A stretch of 64,000 bases of DNA. Origin: Burkholderia sp. FERM BP-3421. Lineage in GTDB: Bacteria > Pseudomonadota > Gammaproteobacteria > Burkholderiales > Burkholderiaceae. Of this stretch, positions 33,800-42,753 are shown one piece after another. The notes beneath the pieces were generated by a model that was not told the origin of the DNA, searched no databases, and worked only from the letters and a program-made list of their open reading frames with translations. The position numbers and the translations under genes were made by a program. The DNA is taken from the NCBI RefSeq assembly GCF_028657905.1, contig NZ_CP117782.1, positions 930,001 through 994,000 on the forward strand. Direction: 5' to 3'. Each line of letters starts with the position of its first letter. Position 1 is the stretch's first letter.

Positions 33800-35053
33800 A
33801 TGTCCGAACCCACTTCCCAGGCGCCGCGCGCGCCGATGCTGTCGACGGCCGACGCGCTGGCGACGCTGCTCGGTGCGGCGCGCCCGCTCGCCGAAACCGA
33901 AACCGTCGCGACGCTCGACGCGCTGGGCCGCGTGCTCGCGGCCGACGTGGTGTCGCCGCTCGACGTGCCGCCGATGCACACGAGCGCGATGGACGGCTAT
34001 GCGGTGCGGGTCGCCGACCTGATGCACGGCGAGCGCCGCCTGCCGGTGTCGCAGCGGATCCCGGCCGGCCATCCGGCCGAGCCGCTCGTGCCCGGCACCG
34101 CCGCGCGCGTGTTCACGGGCGCCACCGTGCCGCCGGGCGCGGACGCCGTCGTGATGCAGGAGCAGACGGCGCCCGCGGGCGACGCGGTCGACATCCTGCA
34201 CACACCGAAGCCGGGCGAATGGATCACGGCGCAGGGCGCGGACATCCGGCGCGGCGCGGTGATCCTGCCCGCGGGCGTGCGCCTCACGCCGCAGGCGCTC
34301 GGCCTCGCGGCGTCGGTCGGCTGCGCGCAGCTCGCGGTGACGCGGCGCGTGAAGGTCGCGGTGTTCTTCACGGGCGACGAGTTGACGATGCCGGGCGAGC
34401 CGTTGCGGCCCGGCGCGATCTACAACTCGAACCGCTTCACGCTGCGCGGGCTGCTCGAACGGCTCGGCTGCGAGGTGACCGACTACGGCATCGTGCCGGA
34501 TGCGCTCGACGCGACCCGCGCGACGCTGCGCGAGGCCGCGCGCGCGCACGACCTGATCGTGACGAGCGGCGGCGTGTCGGTCGGCGACGAGGATCACGTG
34601 AAGCCGGCCGTCGAGGCGGAAGGGCGGCTCGCGCTGTGGCAGATCGCGATGAAGCCGGGCAAGCCGCTCGCGTTCGGCGCGGTGCGGCGCGGCCCGGGCG
34701 CGGCCGACGGCGAAGCGTGGTTCGTCGGGCTGCCGGGCAATCCGGTGTCGAGCTTCGCGACCTTCCTGCTGTTCGTGCGGCCGTTCCTGTTGCGCGTCGC
34801 GGGCGTGACCGAGGTCGCGCCGCGCGCGCTGTCGCTGCGCGCCGATTTCACGCAGGCCAAGGCCGACCGCCGCAACGAGTTCCTGCGCGCGCGCGTGAAC
34901 GCGGCGGGCGGCCTCGATCTGTTCCCGAACCAGAGTTCCGCGGTGCTGACCTCGACCGTGTGGGGCGACGGCCTCATCGACAACCCGCCGAACCATGCGA
35001 TCAGCGCGGGTGAGACCGTGCGCTTCCTGCCTTTTTCCGAGCTGCTCGGCTGA
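33800..35053 (+). CDS. moeA: molybdopterin molybdenumtransferase MoeA
   Basis: It inserts molybdate into molybdopterin-AMP to make the active cofactor. The 417-residue protein has VPPMHTSAMDGYAVRVADL, the FTGATVPPGADAVVMQE segment, the MoCF-fold FFTGDEL...NSNRF and LIVTSGGVSVGDEDHVK, and WFVGLPGNPVSSFATF near the end. It heads a moeA-moaD-moaE cluster. Confidence 0.95.
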   Translation: MSEPTSQAPRAPMLSTADALATLLGAARPLAETETVATLDALGRVLAADVVSPLDVPPMHTSAMDGYAVRVADLMHGERRLPVSQRIPAGHPAEPLVPGTAARVFTGATVPPGADAVVMQEQTAPAGDAVDILHTPKPGEWITAQGADIRRGAVILPAGVRLTPQALGLAASVGCAQLAVTRRVKVAVFFTGDELTMPGEPLRPGAIYNSNRFTLRGLLERLGCEVTDYGIVPDALDATRATLREAARAHDLIVTSGGVSVGDEDHVKPAVEAEGRLALWQIAMKPGKPLAFGAVRRGPGAADGEAWFVGLPGNPVSSFATFLLFVRPFLLRVAGVTEVAPRALSLRADFTQAKADRRNEFLRARVNAAGGLDLFPNQSSAVLTSTVWGDGLIDNPPNHAISAGETVRFLPFSELLG

Positions 35054-35077
35054 GCGCCGGGCGGAGTGTGTGACGAG

Positions 35078-35335
35078 ATGAATATCGAACTGAGATTTTT
35101 TGCGAGCGTGCGCGAGGCGCTGGGCGTGGCGGCCGAGTCGGTCGACGTGCCGGACGGCGTCGCGACCGTGGGCGACGTGCGGGCCTGGTTGCGCGCGCGC
35201 GGCGGCGTGTGGGCGGAGACGCTCGCGGACGGCCGCGCGTTGCGGATGGCGTGCAACCACACGATGACCGACGCCGGCACGCGCCTCACCGAGGGCTGTG
35301 AAGTGGCGTTTTTCCCGCCGGTCACGGGCGGGTGA
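35078..35335 (+). CDS. moaD: molybdopterin synthase small subunit MoaD
   Basis: The 85-residue ubiquitin-like sulfur carrier ends in the required Gly-Gly (FFPPVTGG), which is thiocarboxylated to donate sulfur. The ATG at 35078 was chosen because MNIELRFFASVREALG is the family start; an earlier GTG at 35066 is also in frame. It lies 9 bp before moaE. Confidence 0.93.
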   Translation: MNIELRFFASVREALGVAAESVDVPDGVATVGDVRAWLRARGGVWAETLADGRALRMACNHTMTDAGTRLTEGCEVAFFPPVTGG

Positions 35336-35344
35336 GGAGGCGCG

Positions 35345-35827
35345 ATGGCGACGGTACGGGTCCAGACCGCTGATTTCGACGTCGGCGCCGAGCTGGCGGC
35401 ATTGCGCGCGCGCAATCCGAAGGTGGGGGCGGTCGCGTGCTTCGTGGGCACGGTGCGCGACCTGAACGACGGCGCGGCCGTCGAGACGCTCGAACTCGAG
35501 CATTACCCGGGCATGACGGAGAAGGCGCTCGAGACGATCGCGGCCGACGCGATCGCGCGCTGGTCCGGGATCGACGTCGCGATCGTGCACCGGGTCGGCA
35601 AGCTTCGGCCGCTCGACCAGATCGTGCTGGTCGCGACCGTCGCGGCGCACCGTGGAGACGCGTTCGCGTCGTGCGAATTCGTGATGGATTACCTGAAGAC
35701 GCAGGCGCCGTTCTGGAAGAAGGAAATGACGCCCGCCGGCGAACGCTGGGTCGACGCGCGCGACAGCGACGATGCGGCGCTGGCGCGCTGGGGCGTCGCG
35801 TCCGGCAACGCGGATCCGGCTGCCTGA
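35345..35827 (+). CDS. moaE: molybdopterin synthase catalytic subunit MoaE
   Basis: It converts precursor Z (cPMP) to molybdopterin with sulfur from MoaD. The 160-residue protein has the typical GAVACFVGTVRDLNDG, LELEHYPGMTEKAL, VHRVGKLRPLDQIVLV and the catalytic lysine region MDYLKTQAPFWKKEM. AGGAGG precedes the start. Confidence 0.95.
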   Translation: MATVRVQTADFDVGAELAALRARNPKVGAVACFVGTVRDLNDGAAVETLELEHYPGMTEKALETIAADAIARWSGIDVAIVHRVGKLRPLDQIVLVATVAAHRGDAFASCEFVMDYLKTQAPFWKKEMTPAGERWVDARDSDDAALARWGVASGNADPAA

Positions 35828-35845
35828 AGCGCGGCCCGGGCCGCG

Positions 35846-36409
35846 TCAGTCGGCGTCGTCGGGGCCGCGGCCGACGAACTTCGCCGGAAACGGCTCGCCG
35901 CGCGGCCGGCGCGGCGCATCGTGGCCGTCGTGCGCGTCGCCCGCGCGCGGCGGCGCGATCAGGTCGAGCAGCGCCTGCTGCTCGGCCGGAATCCGGTAGT
36001 CCCAGCCGAACCGGCTCAATTGCAGGCTTTGCGCGATCCGCAGCGCGGGCGCCATGAAGCGGACCGCGGCCGCCGGCGCGTAGCGCGCCTCGACGGTATT
36101 CAGGAACAGCGCGAGCCAGCGGCTGAAATGCGCAGGCTCCACGCCGTCGAGCGGCTGGTGCACGGCTTGCACGTTGCCGCGATACGCCTTGGTGCCGAGC
36201 ACGAGGCTCGTCCAGAACGTCACCATCTTGTCCAGATGCGGGTCCCAGCGGCCCGCCAGCTTGGCGTCGAACACGGGGCCGAGCAGCGCGTCGTCGCGCA
36301 CCCGTTCGTAGAACGTATGGACGAGCGCGCGGATATTGTCCTCATCGGGCGCCGCGGCCTTGGCCGGTGGTTCGGGGGAGCGGTCGGCGGGGAAATGGGT
36401 TGCAGTCAT
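35846..36409 (-). CDS. group III truncated haemoglobin
   Basis: The 187-residue protein has the globin-like helices of the TrHb3 class: IRALVHTFYERVRDDALLGP, LDKMVTFWTSLVLGTKAYRG with the distal region, and PLDGVEPAHFSRWLALF, where the His in AHFSRW is the expected proximal haem ligand. About 30 residues beyond the globin core at each end are charged and low in complexity. It is divergent from nsrR, so a role in nitric oxide or oxygen handling under NsrR control is inferred. The start at 36409 (MTATHFPAD) follows the AT-rich upstream region. Confidence 0.85.
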   Translation of the reverse strand: MTATHFPADRSPEPPAKAAAPDEDNIRALVHTFYERVRDDALLGPVFDAKLAGRWDPHLDKMVTFWTSLVLGTKAYRGNVQAVHQPLDGVEPAHFSRWLALFLNTVEARYAPAAAVRFMAPALRIAQSLQLSRFGWDYRIPAEQQALLDLIAPPRAGDAHDGHDAPRRPRGEPFPAKFVGRGPDDAD

Positions 36410-36498
36410 GTCAAAAAGGGCCGGGTAGCGGCTCAGGACGGGCGCGCGATTTTGTCGCACAATAGCGATCGGCCACCCCCAATAAAGTGCAGTCAGGC

Positions 36499-36514
36499 CG
36501 CATCTTATGGTGCG
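36499..36514. promoter_or_regulatory. candidate NsrR operator between the haemoglobin gene and nsrR
   Basis: CGCATC-TTAT-GGTGCG is an imperfect dyad (one mismatch in six pairs) in the 202-bp divergent intergenic region. It has half-site resemblance to the CATCTT arm of known NsrR sites. It is the best candidate I can see but is not a full consensus match. Confidence 0.28.
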
Positions 36515-36611
36515 ACCGTTGAATCGGCAATGCCGGCAGCGTGTTTCGCGCAACACGCGCATGTCGTCCGTCGATTCGGGGCACGATCACTACGACACGA
36601 CATATCCGCTC

Positions 36612-37124
36612 ATGAGACTGACCGACTATACCGATTATTCTCTACGCGTCATGCTGTTCCTCGCGGTCCGCGGAGAGGGCCTGACGACGATTCAGGAGAT
36701 CTCGGACGCCTATGGCGTCTCCAAGAACCACCTGATGAAGGTGGTGCAGCAGCTGGGCGAACTCGGATGGATCGAGACCGTGCGCGGCCGTAACGGCGGC
36801 CTGCGGCTCAATGCGAACTCGATGGCGCTGACGGTTGGCGAAGTGGTGCGCGCGACCGAGAACGATTTCGCGCTGGTCGGCTGCTTCCCCAGCTCGGGCG
36901 AGGCGGACTCGCATCGCCACTGCGTGATCGAGTCCCAATGCCGGCTGAAGGATGTATTCACGGCGGCGCGCTCGGCCTTCTTCGCCGAGCTCGATCGGCA
37001 CACGATCAGCGAGCTGGCACAACCGAGCGCCCAGCTCGCCACGCTGCTCGGCATGATCCCGATCAAGGTGATCCCGGCCGACGCGCCGATCGGTGCGCCG
37101 ATCCCGGCATCCGCAGCCGGCTGA
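36612..37124 (+). CDS. nsrR: nitric-oxide-sensing Rrf2-family repressor NsrR
   Basis: The 170-residue protein has a winged helix (MRLTDYTDYSLRVMLFLAV, ISDAYGVSKNHLMKVVQQL) and three cysteines for an Fe-S cluster at C91, C104 and C110, with D8 in place as a possible fourth ligand. The C91-C104 spacing is eight residues longer than in E. coli NsrR, caused by the insert around PSSGEADSH. CRLKDVF after C110 is family-typical. It is opposite a truncated haemoglobin gene, a common nitric oxide detoxification pairing. Confidence 0.88.
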   Translation: MRLTDYTDYSLRVMLFLAVRGEGLTTIQEISDAYGVSKNHLMKVVQQLGELGWIETVRGRNGGLRLNANSMALTVGEVVRATENDFALVGCFPSSGEADSHRHCVIESQCRLKDVFTAARSAFFAELDRHTISELAQPSAQLATLLGMIPIKVIPADAPIGAPIPASAAG

Positions 37125-37146
37125 ATTCGCTGCGGCGCCCGCCGGA

Positions 37147-37187
37147 ACCGGACTTCGCGCGTTGCGCGAAGATCCGGTGCTTTTTTT
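37147..37187 (+). terminator. intrinsic terminator of nsrR
   Basis: ACCGGA-C-TTCGCGC, loop GTT, GCGCGAA-G-(A)-TCCGGT form a long stem with one bulge, followed by GCTTTTTTT. Confidence 0.88.
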
Positions 37188-37198
37188 GACGATTTCGG

Positions 37199-37225
37199 CT
37201 TGAAAGGCGCATAACCATCCTCAAG
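37199..37225 (+). promoter_or_regulatory. candidate heat-shock (sigma-32) promoter of clpB
   Basis: CTTGAAA at 37199-37205 is the canonical sigma-32 -35 element. The matching -10 is unclear; CCATCCTC starts after nine bases, which is shorter than usual. ClpB is a classic sigma-32 target. Confidence 0.45.
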
Positions 37226-37256
37226 TTGGTGGTATTCGAAAATTGGAGGTCTCTTC

Positions 37257-39854
37257 ATGAGGATCGACAAACTCACCACCAAGTTCCAGGAAGCGCTGGC
37301 CGACGCGCAAAGCCTCGCGGCAGGGCGCGACAATCAATACATCGAGCCCGTTCACGTGCTGGCGGCGCTGGTCGCGCAGCACGACGGCTCGGCCCGTTCG
37401 CTGATGTCACGGGCCGGCGTCCATGTGCAGGCGCTGCAAGGCGCGCTCAACGAGGCGATCTCGCGCCTGCCGCAGGTCACGGGCACGGGCGGCGAGGTCC
37501 AGGTCGGCCGCGAGCTGGCCGGCTTGCTGAACCAGGCGGACAAGGAAGCGCAGAAGCTCAACGACAGCTTCATCGCGAGCGAGATGTTCCTGCTCGCGGT
37601 GGCCGACGACAAGGGCGACGCGGGCAAGCTCGCGCGCCAGCACGGCCTCACGCGCAAGGCGCTGGAGGCCGCGATCGCCGCGGTGCGCGGCGGCTCGCAG
37701 GTGCACAGCCAGGATGCGGAAAGCCAGCGCGAGGCGCTCAAGAAATACACGGTCGACCTGACCGAGCGCGCGCGCGCCGGCAAGCTCGATCCGGTGATCG
37801 GCCGCGATGACGAAATCCGCCGCTCGATCCAGATCCTGCAACGCCGCACCAAGAACAACCCGGTGCTGATCGGCGAGCCCGGCGTCGGCAAGACCGCGAT
37901 CGTTGAAGGGTTGGCGCAGCGGATCGTCAACGGCGAAGTGCCCGACACGCTGAAGGGCAAGCGCGTGCTGTCGCTCGACATGGCGGCGCTGCTCGCGGGC
38001 GCGAAGTATCGCGGCGAATTCGAGGAGCGCCTGAAGGCGGTGCTCAGCGACATCGCGAAGGACGAAGGCCGCACCATCGTGTTCATCGACGAGATCCACA
38101 CGATGGTCGGCGCGGGCAAGGCCGAAGGCGCGATGGACGCGGGCAACATGCTCAAGCCGGCGTTGTCGCGCGGCGAGCTGCATTGCATCGGCGCGACCAC
38201 GCTCGACGAATACCGCAAGTACATCGAGAAGGACGCGGCGCTCGAACGGCGCTTTCAGAAGGTGCTGGTCGACGAGCCGTCGGTCGAAGCCACCATCGCG
38301 ATCCTGCGCGGCCTGCAGGAGAAGTATGAGCTGCATCACGGCGTCGACATCACGGACCCGGCGATCGTCGCGGCGGCGGAGCTGTCGCACCGCTACATCA
38401 CCGACCGCTTTCTGCCGGACAAGGCGATCGACCTGATCGACGAGGCCGCCTCGAAGATCAAGATGGAAATCGACTCGAAACCGGAGGAGATGGACAAGCT
38501 CGACCGCCGGCTGATCCAGCTGAAGATCGAACGCGAGGCCGTGAAGAAGGAAACCGACGAGGCGTCGCAAAAGCGCCTGCAGCTGATCGAGGAAGAGATC
38601 GAGCGGCTGGCTCGCGCGTACGCGGATCTCGAAGAGATCTGGACTGCAGAGAAAGCGGCCGTGCAGGGCAGCGCGCAGCTCAAGGAAGAGATCGAGAAGG
38701 TGCGCGCGGAGATCGTCCGCCTGCAACGCGAAGGCAAGCTGGAGAAGGTCGCCGAGTTGCAGTACGGCAAGCTGCCGCAGCTCGAGGCGCAACTCAAGCA
38801 GGTCACGCAGGCCGAGGAGCGCGAACAGCACAGCCCGAGCCGGCCGCGGCTCTTGCGCACCCAGGTCGGCGCGGAGGAAATCGCCGAGGTGGTGTCGCGC
38901 GCGACCGGCATTCCGGTGTCGCGGATGATGCAGGGCGAGCGCGAGAAGCTGCTGCACATCGAGGAGAAGCTGCATGAGCGCGTGATCGGCCAGAACGAGG
39001 CGATCGACGCGGTGGCCGACGCGATCCGCCGCTCGCGCGCGGGCCTCTCGGACCCGAACCGGCCGTACGGCTCGTTCCTGTTCCTCGGGCCGACGGGCGT
39101 GGGCAAGACCGAGCTGTGCAAGGCGCTGGCGTCGTTCCTGTTCGATACGGAAGATCATCTGATCCGCATCGACATGAGCGAGTTCATGGAGAAGCACAGC
39201 GTCGCGCGGCTGATCGGCGCGCCGCCGGGCTACGTCGGCTACGAGGAGGGCGGCTACCTGACGGAGGCCGTGCGCCGCAAGCCGTACAGCGTGATCCTGC
39301 TCGACGAGATCGAGAAGGCCCATCCGGACGTGTTCAACGTGCTGCTGCAGGTGCTCGACGACGGCCGGATGACGGATGGCCAGGGCCGCACGGTCGATTT
39401 CAAGAACACGGTGATCGTGATGACGTCGAACCTCGGCTCGCAGGTGATCCAGGCGATGGCCGGGGCGCCGCAGGACGAAATCAAGGATGCGGTGTGGCTG
39501 GAGGTCAAGCAGCACTTCCGCCCCGAGTTCCTGAACCGCATCGACGACGTCGTCGTGTTCCATGCGCTCGACCGCAGCAACATCCAGTCGATCGCGAAGA
39601 TCCAGCTCGCGCGCCTGCACGACCGGCTCGCCAAGCTCGATATGGCGCTCGAGGTGTCGGAAACGGCGCTCGAACAGATCGGCAAGGTGGGCTACGACCC
39701 GCTGTTCGGCGCGCGGCCGCTCAAGCGCGCGATCCAGCAGGAGATCGAGAATCCGGTCGCGAAGCTGATCCTGGCTGGCCGTTTCGGTCCGAAGGACGTG
39801 ATCCCGGTCGACGTGCAGGACGGCAAGTTCGTGTTCGATCGCGTCGTGCACTGA
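37257..39854 (+). CDS. clpB: ATP-dependent disaggregase ClpB
   Basis: ClpB pulls proteins out of aggregates together with DnaK. The 865-residue protein has an N-terminal repeat domain, the first AAA+ domain (Walker A IGEPGVGKTAIVEGL near 205, Walker B VFIDEIHTM), a coiled-coil middle domain at about 405-530 and the second AAA+ domain (FLFLGPTGVGKTELCKAL near 605). It has the aromatic pore motif GYVGYEEGG. GGAGG lies at 37245-37249. Confidence 0.97.
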   Translation: MRIDKLTTKFQEALADAQSLAAGRDNQYIEPVHVLAALVAQHDGSARSLMSRAGVHVQALQGALNEAISRLPQVTGTGGEVQVGRELAGLLNQADKEAQKLNDSFIASEMFLLAVADDKGDAGKLARQHGLTRKALEAAIAAVRGGSQVHSQDAESQREALKKYTVDLTERARAGKLDPVIGRDDEIRRSIQILQRRTKNNPVLIGEPGVGKTAIVEGLAQRIVNGEVPDTLKGKRVLSLDMAALLAGAKYRGEFEERLKAVLSDIAKDEGRTIVFIDEIHTMVGAGKAEGAMDAGNMLKPALSRGELHCIGATTLDEYRKYIEKDAALERRFQKVLVDEPSVEATIAILRGLQEKYELHHGVDITDPAIVAAAELSHRYITDRFLPDKAIDLIDEAASKIKMEIDSKPEEMDKLDRRLIQLKIEREAVKKETDEASQKRLQLIEEEIERLARAYADLEEIWTAEKAAVQGSAQLKEEIEKVRAEIVRLQREGKLEKVAELQYGKLPQLEAQLKQVTQAEEREQHSPSRPRLLRTQVGAEEIAEVVSRATGIPVSRMMQGEREKLLHIEEKLHERVIGQNEAIDAVADAIRRSRAGLSDPNRPYGSFLFLGPTGVGKTELCKALASFLFDTEDHLIRIDMSEFMEKHSVARLIGAPPGYVGYEEGGYLTEAVRRKPYSVILLDEIEKAHPDVFNVLLQVLDDGRMTDGQGRTVDFKNTVIVMTSNLGSQVIQAMAGAPQDEIKDAVWLEVKQHFRPEFLNRIDDVVVFHALDRSNIQSIAKIQLARLHDRLAKLDMALEVSETALEQIGKVGYDPLFGARPLKRAIQQEIENPVAKLILAGRFGPKDVIPVDVQDGKFVFDRVVH

Positions 39855-39907
39855 ACGACGCGGTGCGGCGCGCGGGTTGCCGCGCCGGCCGCACCTAGCC
39901 GGCCGCA

Positions 39908-39946
39908 CCAAAAACAACACCCCGCCGAGGCGGGGTGTTGTTTTTG
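39908..39946. terminator. bidirectional intrinsic terminator between clpB and the yidB-like gene
   Basis: AAAAACAACACCCCGCC, loop GAG, GGCGGGGTGTTGTTTTT form a perfect stem with A and T runs on each side, serving both convergent genes. Confidence 0.95.
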
Positions 39947-39962
39947 GCGGGGCCGCTGCGCG

Positions 39963-40394
39963 TCAGCCCTGCTTGTTGCCGCCGAACAGGCCGGCCAACT
40001 GGGTCAGCGTGCCGAGCACGTTCGACGTGTCGACCTGGCCGCCCGCCGGCACTTCGCCGTTCGGCGTCGCGCCGTTGACGATGTGCGGCAGCACCTGCGC
40101 GAGGACGCCGGGGGCTTGCGCCGGGTCGATGCCGACCTTGCTCGCGAGCGCGCCGACCGTGTCCGAGCCGAGCACGTTCTGCAGCAGTTCCGGCGAGATC
40201 GGCTGATTCGTGCCGTTGCCGACCCACGAACCGATGATGTCGCCCGCGCCGCCGGCGTTGAATTTCTCGATGAGGCCGTTGAGGCCGCCCGGCTGGTTGT
40301 TGATGAACTCCAGCGCGGTGGAGAGCAGGGCGTTCTGGTTGTTGCCGCCCGATTGGCCGCCGATCAGACCGCCAACGATGTCGAGGAGACCCAT
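39963..40394 (-). CDS. YidB family (DUF937) protein
   Basis: The 143-residue protein begins MGLLDIVGGLIGG and has the DUF937 pattern GLNGLIEKFNAGGAGDIIGS, WVGNGTNQPISPELLQNVLG and IDPAQAPGVLAQVLPHIVNG. It is Gly/Asn/Gln-rich without a signal peptide. Function is unknown. It is a single gene between its own upstream region and the shared clpB terminator. Confidence 0.85.
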   Translation of the reverse strand: MGLLDIVGGLIGGQSGGNNQNALLSTALEFINNQPGGLNGLIEKFNAGGAGDIIGSWVGNGTNQPISPELLQNVLGSDTVGALASKVGIDPAQAPGVLAQVLPHIVNGATPNGEVPAGGQVDTSNVLGTLTQLAGLFGGNKQG

Positions 40395-40475
40395 GATGTA
40401 CTCGCTAGGTTGAACGACGCCGCCCGTGCGGCGTCGCTGGGGTGGTAAATCCGCGCACGGAGCGCGGTGTGATGC

Positions 40476-41021
40476 TCAGGCGCCGGACGCAGCTGCTGCC
40501 GACGCCGCCTTGGCCTTCCCGCCTTTCTTCTTCGCCTTGGGGGCCGAGGCGTCGGCCGGCGCACTCGCGTCGGTCGCGGCGCTTGCCGCGGCGGCGGCCT
40601 TCTTCTTCGAACGGCTCGCCTTGGCCGGCTTGCCGCCCGCATCGCTCGCGGCCGTCGACGGCGCGGGCGTCGTCGTTGCAGCGGTCGTCGTGGCCGGCGC
40701 GGCGGCGGGTTTCGCCGCAGGGGTCTTCGCCTTCGCGCCCGTCGGCGGCGTCGATGCGCCGCCGATGGTCAGACCGGCGGCTTCCAGGTTCGTGACCGAC
40801 TTCGTGCCGAGGCCCTTGACCCGGCTCGCGAGATCGTCGGCGTCCTTGAAGGGGCCGTTCTTGGTGCGTTCGTCGATGATCGCCTTGGACTTAACCGGTC
40901 CGAGTCCCTTCACGGATTCGAGCGCGGCCTGGTCGGCCGTGTTGACCTCGACCGCCGCGGCAAACGTCGCGGACAGCGACAGGGACAGCGCGACGAGCAG
41001 CATCAGCAGCTTTTTCAGCAT
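40476..41021 (-). CDS. exported helix-hairpin-helix protein (ComEA-like) with an Ala/Lys-rich tail
   Basis: The start at 41021 gives a signal peptide (MLKKLLMLLVALSLSLSATFAAA). A ComEA-type double helix-hairpin-helix follows at about 24-88 (VNTADQAALESVKGLGPVKS, VKGLGTKSVTNLEAAGL), which binds DNA in the periplasm. The last 90 residues are Ala/Lys/Pro-rich (KKKAAAAASAA, APKAKKKGGKAK) like histone H1 or AlgP tails, and probably bind DNA without sequence preference. ComEA serves DNA uptake in other bacteria. No other competence gene is adjacent, so a role in transformation is only inferred. Confidence 0.8.
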   Translation of the reverse strand: MLKKLLMLLVALSLSLSATFAAAVEVNTADQAALESVKGLGPVKSKAIIDERTKNGPFKDADDLASRVKGLGTKSVTNLEAAGLTIGGASTPPTGAKAKTPAAKPAAAPATTTAATTTPAPSTAASDAGGKPAKASRSKKKAAAAASAATDASAPADASAPKAKKKGGKAKAASAAAASGA

Positions 41022-41397
41022 GGCAAGGACTCCCTTGTAACGGATGAATGGCTGTTGGAGCGGCCGCCTACAGTGGCGTGCTGCGTTCAAGCATAGGACA
41101 AACGCGTGCCCTTTTTAAGACAGTCGGCTGAGTGTTGCGCAATGGGCCGTCCGCTGTAAAGGGTGGGGCGTCGATTCGCGGCCGGTTTTTACCATTCTTG
41201 ACGGAGTACGGCGCGACGGCGGCGCGTCAGGGCGTTGCCACTGCACGGAGGACCGCGTCGATTGCGTCGATGGCCGGGCGGGTTGGCGCGGAGGATGTGG
41301 TGCGCACGGAGGGCGTGGCGCGCGGGCGGTGGTCCGCAAGCGTGCGTTGCGTCTGCCTTGGGCTTCAGCACGCGCGACGCCCGGTCCTGGATTCGAA
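41022..41397. other. 376-bp interval without a recognisable gene
   Basis: It separates the 3' end of the MATE gene (41398) from the start of the helix-hairpin-helix gene, both on the minus strand. It should contain the promoter of the latter and the end of the norM transcript. I see no clear terminator, repeat or small gene. Confidence 0.5.
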
Positions 41398-42750
41398 TCA
41401 GTCGGCCGTGAGCCGCTGCCGGCTGATATGCCGCCAGTACAGCACGAGCCCGCTGCCGGCGACCGCGAGGCTCGTCATGTTCGCGCACCAGAAGCCGCGC
41501 GCGCCGGTCAGCCACGCGGGCGCCCAGCCGACGATATCGAAGCCGAGCAGGTAGCCGCCGCCGATGCCGACGCCCCACAGTGCGGTGGCATAGATCACGG
41601 TCGGCACGATCGCGACCCGGTAGGCGCGCAGCACGAACGCGGTGCTGATCTGCACCGCGTCGAAGACGTGATAGAGGGCGACGATCGCCATCAGCGGCAG
41701 GGCCGCTGCGGCGATCTGCGGGTTCGAGGTATAGCCGAGCACGAGCACGGGCCGCAGCATGAACACGAGGAGTCCGTAGCAGCATGCGGTTGCCGCGGCG
41801 AACAGGATGGCGTGGCGCGATAGCGCGCGCGCGGCCGCCGGTTGCCCCGCGCCGAGCGCCTGGGCCACGAGGGTCGAGGAGGCGACGCCGATCGCGAGCG
41901 GCGTCATGTACAGCACCGCGCCGAGATTCGCGGCGATCTGGTGGCCGGCGAGCATGGTGGTGCCGAAGTGGGAGATGAAGAGCGCCATGCACGCATACGA
42001 CGTGACTTCGATCAGGTAGGACAGGCCCATCGGTACGCCGAGCACGAGCAGGGCCTTCTGACGCCGCCACTCGGGCCAGCTGAAACGCGTGAAGATCGCG
42101 AGCGGCGCGAACACCTTGTGGCGCGCGAGCAGCACGAAGCCGATCAGCGCGAGCCCCCAGTTGATCAGCGTGCTCGCGAGCCCGCAGCCCGGCCCGCCCA
42201 GCGCGGGCACGCCGAGGCCGCCGAAGATGAACCACAGGTTGAGCGGAAACTTGAGCAGCAGCGCGCCGACCTGCAGGATCATCGCGAGGCGCGGCTTGCC
42301 GACCGCGTTGGTCAGCGCGTTGTAGATCCGGAACAGCAGCGCGGCCGGCAGGCTGAACGACAGGATGCGCAGGTAGTCGACGGTGCGCGCATGCAGTTCG
42401 TCGGGCGCATGCGCGAGGCGCAGCAGGAGTTCGGGAAAATGCAGCAGCAGGAAGCCGGGCACGGCCAGCAGCGCGGCGAGCCAGAGCGCCTGGCGGACCT
42501 CCTCGCCGATTTCGGTGGGGCGGCGCGCGCCGTACAGCTGCCCGGCGATCGGCTGCAACGCGGAGAGGATTCCGGTCAGGCCGATGAAGACCGAGATGTA
42601 GATCGAGGCGCCGAGACCGAGCGCGGCGAGGTCGACCGTGGAGAAGCGTCCGACCATCGCGGTGTCGATCACGCCGAACGCGATCAACGCGAGCTGCCCG
42701 ACGAGCACGGGCCAGGCGAGTCCGACGATCCGGCGCAGGTCGGCGAGCAT
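41398..42750 (-). CDS. norM: MATE-family multidrug efflux protein
   Basis: The 450-residue membrane protein has about twelve helices in two homologous halves and the MATE patterns VGQLALIAFGVIDTAMVGRF, QPIAGQLYGARRPTEIGEEV and VAQALGAGQPAAARA. It exports cationic drugs with Na+ or H+. It follows the GT39-type gene with a three-base gap and so is probably co-transcribed. Confidence 0.9.
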   Translation of the reverse strand: MLADLRRIVGLAWPVLVGQLALIAFGVIDTAMVGRFSTVDLAALGLGASIYISVFIGLTGILSALQPIAGQLYGARRPTEIGEEVRQALWLAALLAVPGFLLLHFPELLLRLAHAPDELHARTVDYLRILSFSLPAALLFRIYNALTNAVGKPRLAMILQVGALLLKFPLNLWFIFGGLGVPALGGPGCGLASTLINWGLALIGFVLLARHKVFAPLAIFTRFSWPEWRRQKALLVLGVPMGLSYLIEVTSYACMALFISHFGTTMLAGHQIAANLGAVLYMTPLAIGVASSTLVAQALGAGQPAAARALSRHAILFAAATACCYGLLVFMLRPVLVLGYTSNPQIAAAALPLMAIVALYHVFDAVQISTAFVLRAYRVAIVPTVIYATALWGVGIGGGYLLGFDIVGWAPAWLTGARGFWCANMTSLAVAGSGLVLYWRHISRQRLTAD

Positions 42751-42753
42751 CGG

